A DNA stretch of 64,000 nucleotides from Teichococcus aestuarii (GTDB taxonomy: Bacteria; Pseudomonadota; Alphaproteobacteria; Acetobacterales; Acetobacteraceae): the NCBI RefSeq assembly GCF_003116135.1, contig NZ_PDOA01000009.1:1-64000 (forward strand), in the 5' to 3' direction. A program made the translations under genes and the position numbers. How positions within the stretch are numbered: the stretch's first letter is position 1; every line of letters starts with the position of its first letter. Shown in pieces: positions 25,023 to 33,546 of the stretch. The notes below the pieces were generated by a model. That model saw nothing but the letters and a program-made list of their open reading frames with translations. It did not search any database and had not been told where the DNA came from.

Positions 25023-25739
25023 ATGGCCGAGCTGAATTCCGGCATGCCCCGCCCGACCATCCTGGTGGTCGAGGACGAGGCGCCGCTGCTGACCCTGCTG
25101 CGCTACAACCTGGAGAAGCAGGGCTTCCAGGTGGACGAGGCGGCCGACGGCCAGGAGGCGCTGATGCGCGTGGCCGAGGCGCCGCCCGACCTCGTGCTGC
25201 TGGACTGGATGCTGCCCGCCATGTCCGGCCTCGAGGTCTGCCGCCAGCTGCGCCGCCGGCACGACACGCGTGGCCTGCCGATCATCATGGTCACCGCCCG
25301 CACCGAGGACCAGGACGCCGTCCGCGCCCTCGACACGGGCGCGGACGACTATATCGCCAAACCCTTCGTGATGGAGGCGCTGCTGGCGCGCATCCGCGCC
25401 CTGCTGCGCCGCTCCGGCGGCGTCGCCACCAAGGGCACGCTGGCCTGGCAGGACGTGACGATGGACCAGGACGCGCACCGCGTCTCGCGCGGCGGGCGGC
25501 CGCTGCATCTGGGCCCCACCGAGTACCGGCTGCTGGAGTTCTTCCTGCAGCATCCCGGCCGCGTCTTCTCGCGCGAGCAGTTGCTGGATGCGGTGTGGGG
25601 CCGCGACATCCATGTCGAGCCGCGCACGGTGGACGTGCATATCCGCCGCCTGCGCAAGGCGGTGAACGGCGAGGGCGAGGTGGACATCATCCGCACCGTG
25701 CGCAGCGCCGGCTACGCGCTGGATCTGGAGCACGCCTGA
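25023..25739 (+). CDS. phoB: Phosphate regulon response regulator PhoB
   Basis: 238 aa from ATG 25023. Receiver domain 12-130 with acidic pair in VVEDEAP, phosphoacceptor D61 (LVLLDWMLPAMSG), switch Thr in MVTAR and Lys in DDYIAKPF. C-terminal OmpR-type winged helix (LGPTEYRLLEFFLQHPGRVFSREQLLDAVWG, then RTVDVHIRRLRKAV). It binds the Pho box upstream of pstS, closing a feedback loop. The kinase gene phoR does not follow; the next gene is an unrelated membrane protein. Confidence 0.95.
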   Translation: MAELNSGMPRPTILVVEDEAPLLTLLRYNLEKQGFQVDEAADGQEALMRVAEAPPDLVLLDWMLPAMSGLEVCRQLRRRHDTRGLPIIMVTARTEDQDAVRALDTGADDYIAKPFVMEALLARIRALLRRSGGVATKGTLAWQDVTMDQDAHRVSRGGRPLHLGPTEYRLLEFFLQHPGRVFSREQLLDAVWGRDIHVEPRTVDVHIRRLRKAVNGEGEVDIIRTVRSAGYALDLEHA

Positions 25740-25842
25740 GGCGTCCGGGCCGGGGCCGCCCGCCGGGGCGGCCCGTCCGGCCTTGCACCCGGCGGCGCGG
25801 GAGGTCATCTGCCAGGCTGCGCAACCGCCAGGGAGGCCCCGC

Positions 25843-26205
25843 ATGGACCCCGTCACGCCACAGCCGCGCGAGGCCGATAGCCGGCTGCGCAACGTCGCGC
25901 TCGCCGTGCACGGCCTCTACGCCGCCAGCTTCCTGCTCGGCGTCACCGTGCTGGTCGGCGTGGTGCTGGCCTACATGAAGCGTGCCGATGCGGCGGGCAC
26001 CATCTACCACTCCCACCTGACCTACGCGATCCGCACCTTCTGGATCGGCCTCGCGCTCAGCGTGGTGAGCTTCGTGCTGTCCTTTGTGGGGCTCGGCTTC
26101 CTCCTCGGGTTCTTCGCCCTGGTGTGGTTCGTCATCCGGCTGGTGCGGGCCTTCCTGGCCTGGAACGACCGCCGCGCCGTGGAGCGGCCGGAGCGCTTCT
26201 TCTGA
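25843..26205 (+). CDS. Small membrane protein, DUF4870-like
   Basis: 120 aa from ATG 25843. Three hydrophobic segments: about 20-42 (ALAVHGLYAASFLLGVTVLV), 65-85 (FWIGLALSVVSFVLSFVGLG) and 86-105 (LLGFFALVWFVIRLVRAF). The layout (short N-terminus, ...HLTYAIRTFWIGL, then VWFVIRLVRA) resembles DUF4870/TIGR-type small inner-membrane proteins of unknown role. It lies between phoB and the anti-sigma-type kinase and may have its own promoter. Confidence 0.7.
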   Translation: MDPVTPQPREADSRLRNVALAVHGLYAASFLLGVTVLVGVVLAYMKRADAAGTIYHSHLTYAIRTFWIGLALSVVSFVLSFVGLGFLLGFFALVWFVIRLVRAFLAWNDRRAVERPERFF

Positions 26206-26306
26206 AGGCGCCTTCCCCCGGACTCCCGCCACGCGGCGCCGACTGACAGGCGCCGCCCACGGCATTACCCTGTGGCCTGAATCGGAAGGACAGGATACCA
26301 GCCTGC

Positions 26307-26720
26307 ATGGCGGGAAGCATGGAACTGTCGCTGCGCCTGTGCCCCGGGGCGCAGGCCGTGCCGGTGTTGCTGGACCGGCTGGAGGCCTATGCGGAGGAGA
26401 CCGGCCTGCCGATGGGGCCCTCCCAGCGCCTGGCGCTGGTCTGTGAGGAATGGCTGGCCAATGTGGCGATGCACGGGACCGGGGCGAGCTATGCCGAGCT
26501 GTCGCTGTGGCGCGAGCCGGGGAGCCTGCATCTGCGCCTGGCCGATGACGGGCCGCCCTTCGACCCCCTGGCCGCGCCGCCGCCCGACACGAGCCGGCCG
26601 CTGGAAGAGCGTATGGCGGGCGGCCTCGGGCTGCATCTTATGCGCCGGATGACCCGGCGCCTGGACTATGCGCGGGAAGCCGGCTGCAACAGGCTGCTGG
26701 CCGTGCTGGACGTGGCGTGA
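26307..26720 (+). CDS. RsbW/SpoIIAB-type serine kinase (anti-sigma-factor ATPase)
   Basis: 137 aa with a GHKL ATPase fold of the HATPase_c_2 type: N box CEEWLANVAMHG near residue 50, G1 box ADDGPPFDP near 85, and G2 GGLGLHLMRRM near 110. In partner-switch systems such kinases bind a sigma factor and phosphorylate a STAS protein; an STAS gene follows 28 bp downstream. An alternative ATG lies four codons in (26319). It heads the chemosensory block, so its client may be a signalling protein rather than a sigma factor. Confidence 0.82.
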   Translation: MAGSMELSLRLCPGAQAVPVLLDRLEAYAEETGLPMGPSQRLALVCEEWLANVAMHGTGASYAELSLWREPGSLHLRLADDGPPFDPLAAPPPDTSRPLEERMAGGLGLHLMRRMTRRLDYAREAGCNRLLAVLDVA

Positions 26721-26748
26721 TGCAATGCGACAAGGAGCGGGAGAGACC

Positions 26749-27072
26749 ATGGAGATCGTCGAGGTCCGGGCGGAGGGCGCAACGGTGGCGGTGCTGGAGG
26801 GACGGCTCGACACCGTGACCGCCCCGCTGGTCGAGGCGCGTCTCCTGGCCCTGCTGGAGGAGGGCGCCGTGGTGGCTGATCTCGCGGCGGTCCGCTACGT
26901 TTCCTCGGCGGGGCTGCGGGTGCTGCTGCGGGCGGCCAAGCAGGGCATGGGCTCCGGCCGCGGCTTCAGCATCTGCGGCCTGCAATCCCCCGTGCGCGAG
27001 GTGTTCGAGATTTCCGGATTCGACCGCATCATCCCCGCCTATCCGACACGGGCCGAGGCCCTGGCCGCCTGA
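26749..27072 (+). CDS. STAS-domain anti-anti-sigma factor
   Basis: 107 aa from ATG 26749 with GGAG at 26736-26741 region. The STAS fold is visible with VAVLEGRLDTVTAPLVEARL and the phosphorylation loop RYVSSAGLRVLL, S53 being the expected phosphoserine. It is the natural partner of the upstream RsbW-like kinase: unphosphorylated, it would trap the kinase; phosphorylated, it lets go. It is followed after 28 bp by cheR. Confidence 0.87.
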   Translation: MEIVEVRAEGATVAVLEGRLDTVTAPLVEARLLALLEEGAVVADLAAVRYVSSAGLRVLLRAAKQGMGSGRGFSICGLQSPVREVFEISGFDRIIPAYPTRAEALAA

Positions 27073-27100
27073 GCCGCGCCAGGGCGAGGGGCAGGGGCAT

Positions 27101-27880
27101 GTGCGCGCCATGATGCCGCCCCTGCCGGCCGAGGCACTGGCCAGCCAGGGGCTGGAGCGGCTGGTCGGCCTCTCCGACGGCATGGTGCTGCAAGGCCGGC
27201 TGCGCCGCGCCGCGCCGCTCATCGCGGAGGCCGGGCCCGGGCGGCTGCCCAGCCCCGAGATGGACGACCCCTTCTGGGCCCGGCTGATCGATGCCGTCAC
27301 GGTGCAGGAGACGCGGCTTTTCCGCACGCCGCAGCAATGGCTGGGGCTGGCGGCGCGGGTGCTGCCGGGGCTGGCCGGGCTGGGCCGGCCGGCGCAGCTG
27401 CTTTCCGCCGGTTGCGCCACCGGCGAGGAAGCCTGGACCCTGGCCGTGCTGGCGGCGGGGGCGGGGCTTCCGGCCCGGGTGCTGGGCCTGGACCTCTGCC
27501 GCCCGGCGCTTGAGCGGGCCGCCAGCGGCCTGTTCCCGCCCGGCCCGCCCGACCCGCTGCGCGATGTGCCGCCGCCCTATCGCCGCTTCTTCACGGTTTC
27601 GGCCGAGGGGGTACAGGCCCGCCCCGGCCCGTATGTCTCCGTGCGCGTGGCGCGCGCCAATCTGCTCGATCTGCCCGGGGCAGGCCCGTCCTTCGATGTC
27701 ATCCTTTGCCGCAACGTGTTGATCTACCTGACCTCCGAGGCGCGGGAGAGGGTGCTGCGCCGGCTCCTTGCGCGGCTGGCGCCGGGCGGGGCGCTGCTTC
27801 TGGGCGCCACCGATCTGCCGCCGCCGGAGCTCGGCCTTCGCCCCTGGGCGGAGGACCAGCCCTGCCTGTGGTGCCGGTGA
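27101..27880 (+). CDS. cheR: CheR-type protein methyltransferase
   Basis: 259 aa with GTG 27101 (ATG 27110 is an alternative). The N-terminal helical domain (VTVQETRLFRTPQQW, the CheR substrate-binding signature) is followed by the SAM-binding fold: LLSAGCATGEEAWTLAVL, VLGLDLCRPALERA, FDVILCRNVLIYL. CheR methylates glutamates on chemoreceptors. No receptor gene is in this window, so its targets are elsewhere. The stop overlaps the GTG of the next gene. Confidence 0.92.
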   Translation: MRAMMPPLPAEALASQGLERLVGLSDGMVLQGRLRRAAPLIAEAGPGRLPSPEMDDPFWARLIDAVTVQETRLFRTPQQWLGLAARVLPGLAGLGRPAQLLSAGCATGEEAWTLAVLAAGAGLPARVLGLDLCRPALERAASGLFPPGPPDPLRDVPPPYRRFFTVSAEGVQARPGPYVSVRVARANLLDLPGAGPSFDVILCRNVLIYLTSEARERVLRRLLARLAPGGALLLGATDLPPPELGLRPWAEDQPCLWCR

Positions 27881-29115
27881 GCGAAGCCGCGCTTCAGGCG
27901 GGCGGGCACTGGTTCCGCCTGCCGCCAGGTGCCAGGGCGGTTCCGCCGGTTCCCCTGCGTCCCGTGCCAGGCATGCCGCCGGGCATGCTGGGGCTGGCGC
28001 TCCGGCAGGGCGTGGCCGTGCCGGTCCTGGCGCCCGGTGGCAGGGCCGGCGTGGCCTGGCTGGCCTGCGAGGGCCCGGCCGGTGCCTACCTCGTCACGGG
28101 CGATGCGGTGGCGGCGCCACCGCCGCCGGAGGCGTCGCCGCTGCCCCTGCCGTACATCGCCCCCCTTGCCGTGCCGCCGGTGACGCCGGTTGCGGCGCTG
28201 GCGCCCGCCCTGCCTGCGGCGCCGCGGCGGGAGGAGGGGCTGCTTCTGCATCTGGAGGGCTGGCATTGGCCGCTACCGCCGGGCGTGCTGCTGCGCGTGG
28301 TGCCGATGCCGCCCCTTTCCCCGCCGCCCGGCCATCCGCCGGGGGCGCTGGGGCTGGGTCCGGTGCCGGGGGAGGCCGGCGCGGCGCTGCTGCTGGACCC
28401 GGCCTGGCTGGACCCGGCCGCGCCGCCGGCCGGGTCCGCGCCCTTGATGGCCGTGCTGGTGCTGGAAGGCCGCCGCTACGCGCTGCCCTGCGACCACCTC
28501 GTTCCGGGAGCCGGGGGCGAGGCCACGTCGCTGCTGGCATCGCGGCTGGCATCGCGGCTGGCATCGCGGCTGGCGTCGCGGCTGGCGTCGCGGCTGGCGT
28601 CGCGTCTGGCGGGGCCGGATGCCGCGCCATTGCGCGCCCTGGCGCCGCCGCACCGTGCCGCGCCGCTGCCGCCGGTGGCGCCCAGCCGGGTCCTGCTGCT
28701 GGCGCGGGTGGGGGTGCTCGACTTCGCCCTGCCGCTGGAGGAAGTGGCCGCCGTGGTGGCTCCCCAGGCGCCGGCCGCCGTGCCGGCAGGCGGCAGCCGC
28801 CGGCTGCGCGGCGTGGTGGCGCATCGCGGTGACGTGCTGCCGGTGCTGGATGGCGGCGAGGCGCTGGGCCAGCCGGCGGTGCTGGCGGCGCAGCCCGCGC
28901 CGCCCCTGCTGCGGCTGGCCGGCACGCCGCCCCTGGCCCTGGCGGTGAGCGGCGTGCAGGGCCTGCGCCGCTGGCCGGAGGCCGACATCCATGCCCTGGA
29001 GACGTCCGGGCTGGTGGCGGCGCTGGCCATGGCGCCCCCCGGCGCCGCGCCCGAGCGCCCGCTGCCGGTGTGCCGCGCCGCCGCCCTGGCCGCTCTGCTG
29101 CCGGGAGGCGCGTGA
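27877..29115 (+). CDS. Multi-domain CheW-like scaffold protein with LASR repeat
   Basis: 412 aa from GTG 27877 (overlap GTGA with cheR). Three CheW-like segments: about 5-105 (HWFRLPPGARAVPP, MLGLALRQGVAVPVL), about 120-215 (LLLHLEGWHWPLPPGVLLRVV, then LVLEGRRYALP) and about 265-400 (LLLARVGVLDFALPLEEVAAVV, RLRGVVAHRGDVLPVLDGG). Between the second and third lies a six-fold LASR repeat, residues about 220-245. CheW couples receptors to CheA; a protein with several CheW modules could cross-link arrays. Very rich in A, P and L, so domain borders are uncertain. Confidence 0.78.
   Translation: MSEAALQAGGHWFRLPPGARAVPPVPLRPVPGMPPGMLGLALRQGVAVPVLAPGGRAGVAWLACEGPAGAYLVTGDAVAAPPPPEASPLPLPYIAPLAVPPVTPVAALAPALPAAPRREEGLLLHLEGWHWPLPPGVLLRVVPMPPLSPPPGHPPGALGLGPVPGEAGAALLLDPAWLDPAAPPAGSAPLMAVLVLEGRRYALPCDHLVPGAGGEATSLLASRLASRLASRLASRLASRLASRLAGPDAAPLRALAPPHRAAPLPPVAPSRVLLLARVGVLDFALPLEEVAAVVAPQAPAAVPAGGSRRLRGVVAHRGDVLPVLDGGEALGQPAVLAAQPAPPLLRLAGTPPLALAVSGVQGLRRWPEADIHALETSGLVAALAMAPPGAAPERPLPVCRAAALAALLPGGA
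28534..28611 (+). repeat. 12-bp minisatellite in the CheW-like gene
   Basis: Six head-to-tail 12-bp units, CTGGCATCGCGG (28534, 28546, 28558) then CTGGCGTCGCGG variants (28570, 28582, 28594), plus a partial seventh. Each unit encodes L-A-S-R. Because the unit is a multiple of three, copy number can change without breaking the frame. The A and G subtypes are grouped in blocks of three, as expected from slippage. Confidence 0.92.
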
Positions 29116-30215
29116 TGATCCGCGTCCTGGTGGTGGACGACAGCGGCTTCATGCGGCTGGCGCTGCGGCGGATCATCGAGGCGGATGGTGACCTGAAGGT
29201 TGTGGGGGAGGCGGCCAACGGCCACCTCGCCCTGGAGCTGGCCGAGCGCCTGCAGCCGGACGTGGTGGCGCTCGACCTGGAGATGCCCGGGCTGGACGGT
29301 CTGGCCGTGACCGAGCGGCTGATGGCGCTGCCCGCCCCGCCCGCGGTGGTGATGGTGAGCCACCACACGCGCGAGGGCTCGGAGATGGCGCTGGCCGCCC
29401 TGGCACGCGGCGCGGCGGACTACCTGTGGAAGGGCTCGGCGCTGTCCGGCCTCGATCTCGGGCAGATCGACCGGGAGTTGCGCGGCCGGCTGCGCCACTG
29501 GGCCACCCAGCGCCCGGCCGGGTTGCCGCTGCCCCAGCCCGTGCCGCCCCAGCGCCTGCCGCCCCAGCCTGTGCCGGCCATCTCCACCCTGCCGCCGCGC
29601 AGCCGTGAGGATGAGCGGTTCGACCTGCTGCTGCTCGGCGCTTCCACCGGCGGCCCCGATGCGCTGGCCGCGCTGCTGGGGGCGGCGGGCGCGCTGCCGG
29701 TGCCCTGCGTGGTGGCGCAGCACATGCCGGCCGCGCTGGGGCCGGATTTCGCGCGGCATCTGGCGGCGCGCACGGGGCAGCCCGTGGTGCTCGGCGCGCA
29801 TGGCGGGCGCCTCGTGCCGGGCGAGGTGCTGCTGCTGCCGGGCGGCACGGACGGCCACCTGGCCTGCGCCCCGGAGGGCGGGCTGACCCTGCGGCTGGCG
29901 GCGGGGGCGGGGCTCGTGCATCCTTCGGTGGACGGGTTGTTCCAGTCCGCCGCCCTGGCGGCGCGGCGGCCGGTGGCGGTGGTGATGAGCGGCATGGGGC
30001 AGGATGGCGCAGCCGGCGTGGCACCGCTGCTGGCGCGGGGCGGTATGGTGCTGGTGCAGGAGGCGGCCAGCTGCGTCGTCGCCGGCATGCCGGGGGCGGC
30101 CGCCGCTGCGGCGCGCGCGGCGGGAATGGCGGTAGAGGCTGCCGCGCCTGCGGCGCTGGGCCGCCGGCTCGCCCGGCTGCTGTCCGCGGCGCCCGCCTCC
30201 GGGCCCCGTGGCTGA
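29115..30215 (+). CDS. cheB: CheB-type protein-glutamate methylesterase
   Basis: 366 aa from ATG 29115, overlapping the previous stop (TGATG). Receiver domain 1-120 with D8-D9 and phosphoacceptor D54 (VVALDLEMPGLDG). After a proline-rich linker (about 135-160) comes the methylesterase domain with catalytic S177 (LGASTGGPDAL), H203 (AQHMPAALG) and D at about 299 (SGMGQDGAAG). It removes the methyl groups added by CheR, under control of CheA phosphorylation. Confidence 0.93.
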   Translation: MIRVLVVDDSGFMRLALRRIIEADGDLKVVGEAANGHLALELAERLQPDVVALDLEMPGLDGLAVTERLMALPAPPAVVMVSHHTREGSEMALAALARGAADYLWKGSALSGLDLGQIDRELRGRLRHWATQRPAGLPLPQPVPPQRLPPQPVPAISTLPPRSREDERFDLLLLGASTGGPDALAALLGAAGALPVPCVVAQHMPAALGPDFARHLAARTGQPVVLGAHGGRLVPGEVLLLPGGTDGHLACAPEGGLTLRLAAGAGLVHPSVDGLFQSAALAARRPVAVVMSGMGQDGAAGVAPLLARGGMVLVQEAASCVVAGMPGAAAAAARAAGMAVEAAAPAALGRRLARLLSAAPASGPRG

Positions 30216-30233
30216 GGCGGAAAGGAAGCGCCC

Positions 30234-30971
30234 ATGACCGAGCCGCTCGATCCGGAACTGCTGGCGGCCTTCCTGCCGGAGTGGGAGGCCGCCGCCGCGG
30301 CCCTTGCCGGGGCCGGGGCCACCGCCGCCCCCCGCCTGCTGGACCAGCTGCGCGGCATGGCCGGCGCCTTCGGGCTGCGCTCCCTGTCCGAGATCCTGGC
30401 CACGGCGGAGCCGCTGCCGGAGCCCTTCGCGCCGGGGGCGCTGGCGGGCCTCGCCGCGCGGCTGCGGGCGCAGGCGGCGCGCATCGCCGAGGCGGGCGCG
30501 GATCTGCCGCCGCCGGAGGAGGCGCCACCGCGGGACGCTTCGCCGCCGGAAGGCTGCCGCGTGCTGCTGGTGGATGACAGCGCCATGATGCGCCGCCTGC
30601 TGCGCGAGAGCCTGGCCGCCGACCCCGCCTTCGTCGTGGTGGGCGAGGCCGCCAACGGCCATGCCGCGCTGGAGCGCATGGCGGCGCTGCGACCGGACCT
30701 CACCCTGCTGGATATCGAGATGCCGGAGCTGGACGGAATCGGCGCCCTGCGCGCCTGGAGCCTGACGGGACCGGGCGCGGTGGTGGTGGTCTCCTCCGCC
30801 GCGCGGCCCGGCACCGCGCTGGCGGCCGAGGCGCGGCGCCTCGGCGCGGCGGCGGTGGTGGGCAAGCCCTCCGGTGCCTTCAGCCCGGATCTGCGCGACC
30901 GCCAGGGCGATGCCATCCTGCGCGCCGCGCGCCACGCCGCCGGCCTGCCGCCCGCCGGGGAGGGGCGTTGA
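30234..30971 (+). CDS. Response regulator with N-terminal degenerate HPt-like helix bundle
   Basis: 245 aa. Residues 105-225 are a CheB/CheY-type receiver: D114-D115 (LLVDDSAMM), phosphoacceptor D160 (LTLLDIEMPELDG), S in VVVSSAA and K211 (VVGKPSG), so it looks phosphorylatable. It resembles a CheB receiver without the esterase. The first 95 residues are helical with LLDQLRGMAGAFGL, which matches the HPt core HxLKGxAxxxG except that the phosphoacceptor histidine is D37. The block's only stand-alone output protein, it could be the CheY equivalent. Its stop overlaps the cheA start. Confidence 0.75.
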   Translation: MTEPLDPELLAAFLPEWEAAAAALAGAGATAAPRLLDQLRGMAGAFGLRSLSEILATAEPLPEPFAPGALAGLAARLRAQAARIAEAGADLPPPEEAPPRDASPPEGCRVLLVDDSAMMRRLLRESLAADPAFVVVGEAANGHAALERMAALRPDLTLLDIEMPELDGIGALRAWSLTGPGAVVVVSSAARPGTALAAEARRLGAAAVVGKPSGAFSPDLRDRQGDAILRAARHAAGLPPAGEGR

Positions 30972-33496
30972 TGCTGGGGGAGGAGGACGCCCTCTGGGCC
31001 GAGTTCGCCGCCGAGAGCGAGGAGCATCTCGATGGCATCGAGGTGGCGCTGGCGGCGGCCGCGCCCGGGGCGGAGGCGGTCAACACCCTGTTCCGGGCCT
31101 TCCACAGCCTGAAGGGCATGAGCGACGCACTGGGCGCCCAGGGGCTGAAGGCGCTGGCGCACGCGGCGGAGGATGTGCTTGGCCTGGTCCGCGCCGGTCG
31201 GCTGCCGCTCGACCCGCCCCTGGCCGAGCTGCTGCTGCGGACGGTGGACACGCTGCGCCGCCAGCGCCGGCAGGTGCTGGAGCATCGCCCCGAGCAGCCC
31301 GCCGACCCGGCCCTGATGGCGGCTTTGCGCCGATTCGCCGGCACGCCATCCGCCCCGCCCGCCAGGGCCGCCCCGGTGCCCCCCGCGGCCGCCGATCCGC
31401 TGCTGGCCACCCTGGCCTCGCGCGCGCGCGCGGCGGTGCCGCTGCTGGCGGCGCTGGCGGGACCGGCGCCGGACCTCGCGGCGCGGCGCGAGGCCGCCGC
31501 CCTCTCCGAAGGCGCGGCGCTGCTCGGGCTGCACCGCCTGGCCGCCGGATTCGCCGCCCTGGCGGAGGGCGGGGCGGGGCTGGCGGCGCTCGGCCGCCTG
31601 CGCCGGCAGCTGGAGCGGCTGAGCACCCTGGCCGGCGAGGCCGCCGGAGCCGAGGAACTTCCCGTCGCCCTGCGGGGCACCCAGGAGGCATGGCTGGAGC
31701 CGCTGCTGGCCACGCTGGAGGCGGGAGCCGCGCCCGGCGCCGTGGCCGGCGCGGCGCAGGAGGCCGCAGCCATGGCCGCCGCCCTGGGGGAGGACGCGCT
31801 GGAGCAGCGCCTGCTGGTGCTGGAAGACCTGGCCGACCGCGCCGCCGAGCCCGATGCCGCCGCCGCCCTGGCCCAGGCCCAGGCCGCCATGCTGCACGGC
31901 CGGCGTGACGCCGCCCCCCTCCTGCCCGATGCCGCGCCGGGGGAGACGGAATCGGGCCTGCCGGCCATGTTCCTCCCCGTCATGGGGGCGGAGGCGCGGC
32001 GCCGCGCCCTGGCGGCCCGGGCGGCGGGCCGGGGGCTGTTCCTGGCGCGGCTGGCGCTGGGCGTGGACGCGGCGATGGAGGAGCAGGCGGGCGACTGGCT
32101 GCGCCGGAAGGGCGAGGTGCTGGCCAGCCACAACCCCGCCGGTGCCGAGCCACCCGTGCTGGAGCTGCTGCTGGCCAGCGAGGAAGGCCTCCCCGCCTTG
32201 TCGGAACAGGCGGCGCTGCTGGACCCCGGGTGCCATGTGCTGCGGGAGATCGCCGCGCTGCCCGGGGCCGCCCCCGCGGCGGAGGCCGAGGCCGCGGGCC
32301 CGGTGACGCTGCGGGTGCGGCAGGAGACGGTGGACGACATCATCGCCCTGCAGGCGGAACTCGGCGCGGCCGTCCTCTCCCTCTCCGAGGTGGTGCGGGA
32401 GGGCGGCACGCGCGCCGCGCTGGGCCGGCTGGCGGGGCTGGAATCCTCGCTGCCGCCCCATGCCGCGCCGCGCCTCGCGGCCGAGATGGAGCGGCTGCGC
32501 CAGGGCCAGGAGGCGCTGGAAGCCCTGGAGAGCCGCGTCGGCCTGGCACTGCGCCGGCTGGACGAGGCGGTGATGGGGCTGCGCGTGGTGCCCATCGGCA
32601 CGTTGCTGTCGCGCCTGCCCCGCGTCGCGCGCACCGTGGCGCAGGCGGGCGGCAAGCAGGTGGAGGTGCTCCTGGAAGGGCAGGCGGTGGCGATCGACCG
32701 CGGCCTGGTGGAAATCCTCTCCGACCCGCTGCTGCATCTGGTGCGCAATGCGGTGGACCACGGGCTGGAAGGGCCGGCGGCGCGGCGGGCGGCGGGCAAG
32801 CCGGAGCGCGGGCTGCTGCGCGTCGCCGCCGCGCGGGAGGGCAGCGAGATCCTGGTGCGCGTCGCCGATGACGGGGCGGGGATCGATGCCGGGCGGGTGC
32901 TGCGGCGGGCGGTGGCGCAGGGCCTCGTGGACGAGGCCGGGGCGGCGCGGCTTTCCCAGCCGGAGGTGCAGGCGCTGCTGTTCCGTCCCGGCTTCTCCAC
33001 CGCCGAGCGGGTGACGGAGACCTCCGGGCGCGGCGTGGGGCTGGATGTGGTGCAGGAGGCGGTGCGCCGCGCCGGCGGCACGCTAAGCGTGGAAAGCCGG
33101 CCCGGCGAGGGCACCGCCTTCCTGCTCCGCCTGCCGCTGACGGCCTCGATCCAGAGCGTGCTGCTGGTGGAGGTGGCCGGCCATCCCTATGCCCTGCCGG
33201 CGGCGCGGGTGCAGGGCGTGGTGGAGGCGGGCAGCCTGCCGGTGGAGGCCGAGCCGCGCGCGCTTTCGGCGCTGCTGGGCCTGCCGGAGGATGCGGGGCC
33301 GGGCGGGGCGGGGGTGGCGGTGCTGGTGCGCTCGGGCGGGCGGCTGCTGGCGCTGCGGGTGGACCGGGTGCGCCGCCGGTCGGACCTGCTGCTGCGCCCG
33401 CTGCATCCGGCCCTGGCCAGCCTGCCCGGCGTGGGCGGCATGGGCGTGCTGGGCGATGGCGAGCCGGTGGTGCTGCTGGAGCCCGAGGGCTTCTGA
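30971..33496 (+). CDS. cheA: CheA-type chemosensory histidine kinase
   Basis: 841 aa from ATG 30971 (TTG one codon earlier is possible). P1/HPt domain 1-105 with phosphohistidine H45 (FRAFHSLKGM). Residues 130-430 are Ala/Pro-rich with a second HPt-like stretch lacking its histidine (EAAALSEGAALLGLHRLAAG, about 175) and a possible P2-like domain (about 340-405, LALGVDAAMEEQ). P3 dimerisation about 440-520, GHKL ATPase 520-705 (LVRNAVDHGLE, VADDGAGID, SGRGVGLDVV), and a C-terminal CheW-like P5 domain 710-841. It would phosphorylate CheB and the 30234-30971 regulator. Confidence 0.92.
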   Translation: MLGEEDALWAEFAAESEEHLDGIEVALAAAAPGAEAVNTLFRAFHSLKGMSDALGAQGLKALAHAAEDVLGLVRAGRLPLDPPLAELLLRTVDTLRRQRRQVLEHRPEQPADPALMAALRRFAGTPSAPPARAAPVPPAAADPLLATLASRARAAVPLLAALAGPAPDLAARREAAALSEGAALLGLHRLAAGFAALAEGGAGLAALGRLRRQLERLSTLAGEAAGAEELPVALRGTQEAWLEPLLATLEAGAAPGAVAGAAQEAAAMAAALGEDALEQRLLVLEDLADRAAEPDAAAALAQAQAAMLHGRRDAAPLLPDAAPGETESGLPAMFLPVMGAEARRRALAARAAGRGLFLARLALGVDAAMEEQAGDWLRRKGEVLASHNPAGAEPPVLELLLASEEGLPALSEQAALLDPGCHVLREIAALPGAAPAAEAEAAGPVTLRVRQETVDDIIALQAELGAAVLSLSEVVREGGTRAALGRLAGLESSLPPHAAPRLAAEMERLRQGQEALEALESRVGLALRRLDEAVMGLRVVPIGTLLSRLPRVARTVAQAGGKQVEVLLEGQAVAIDRGLVEILSDPLLHLVRNAVDHGLEGPAARRAAGKPERGLLRVAAAREGSEILVRVADDGAGIDAGRVLRRAVAQGLVDEAGAARLSQPEVQALLFRPGFSTAERVTETSGRGVGLDVVQEAVRRAGGTLSVESRPGEGTAFLLRLPLTASIQSVLLVEVAGHPYALPAARVQGVVEAGSLPVEAEPRALSALLGLPEDAGPGGAGVAVLVRSGGRLLALRVDRVRRRSDLLLRPLHPALASLPGVGGMGVLGDGEPVVLLEPEGF

Positions 33497-33511
33497 GGCC
33501 GGCGGGGCCGT

Positions 33512-33536
33512 CCAGGAGAGGTGGCACCTTTCCTGG
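33512..33536. terminator. Stem-loop between convergent cheA and doxX-type gene
   Basis: CCAGGAGAGGTG pairs with CACCTTTCCTGG across a single base, one mismatch in twelve pairs. No T tract, so it may end transcription only weakly or protect messages on both strands. Confidence 0.45.
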
Positions 33537-33546
33537 CGGCGCCCTC

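Noticed and set aside
28094-29368. Minus-strand frame across the CheW repeat
   Set aside because: Repeat reads on as Ala/Pro/Arg runs in that frame; the plus frame is bounded by overlapping start and stop signals with cheR and cheB.
29420-32761. Long minus-strand frame opposite cheB and cheA
   Set aside because: Product is a low-complexity Gly/Arg/Ala chain; the plus-strand genes carry complete catalytic motifs.
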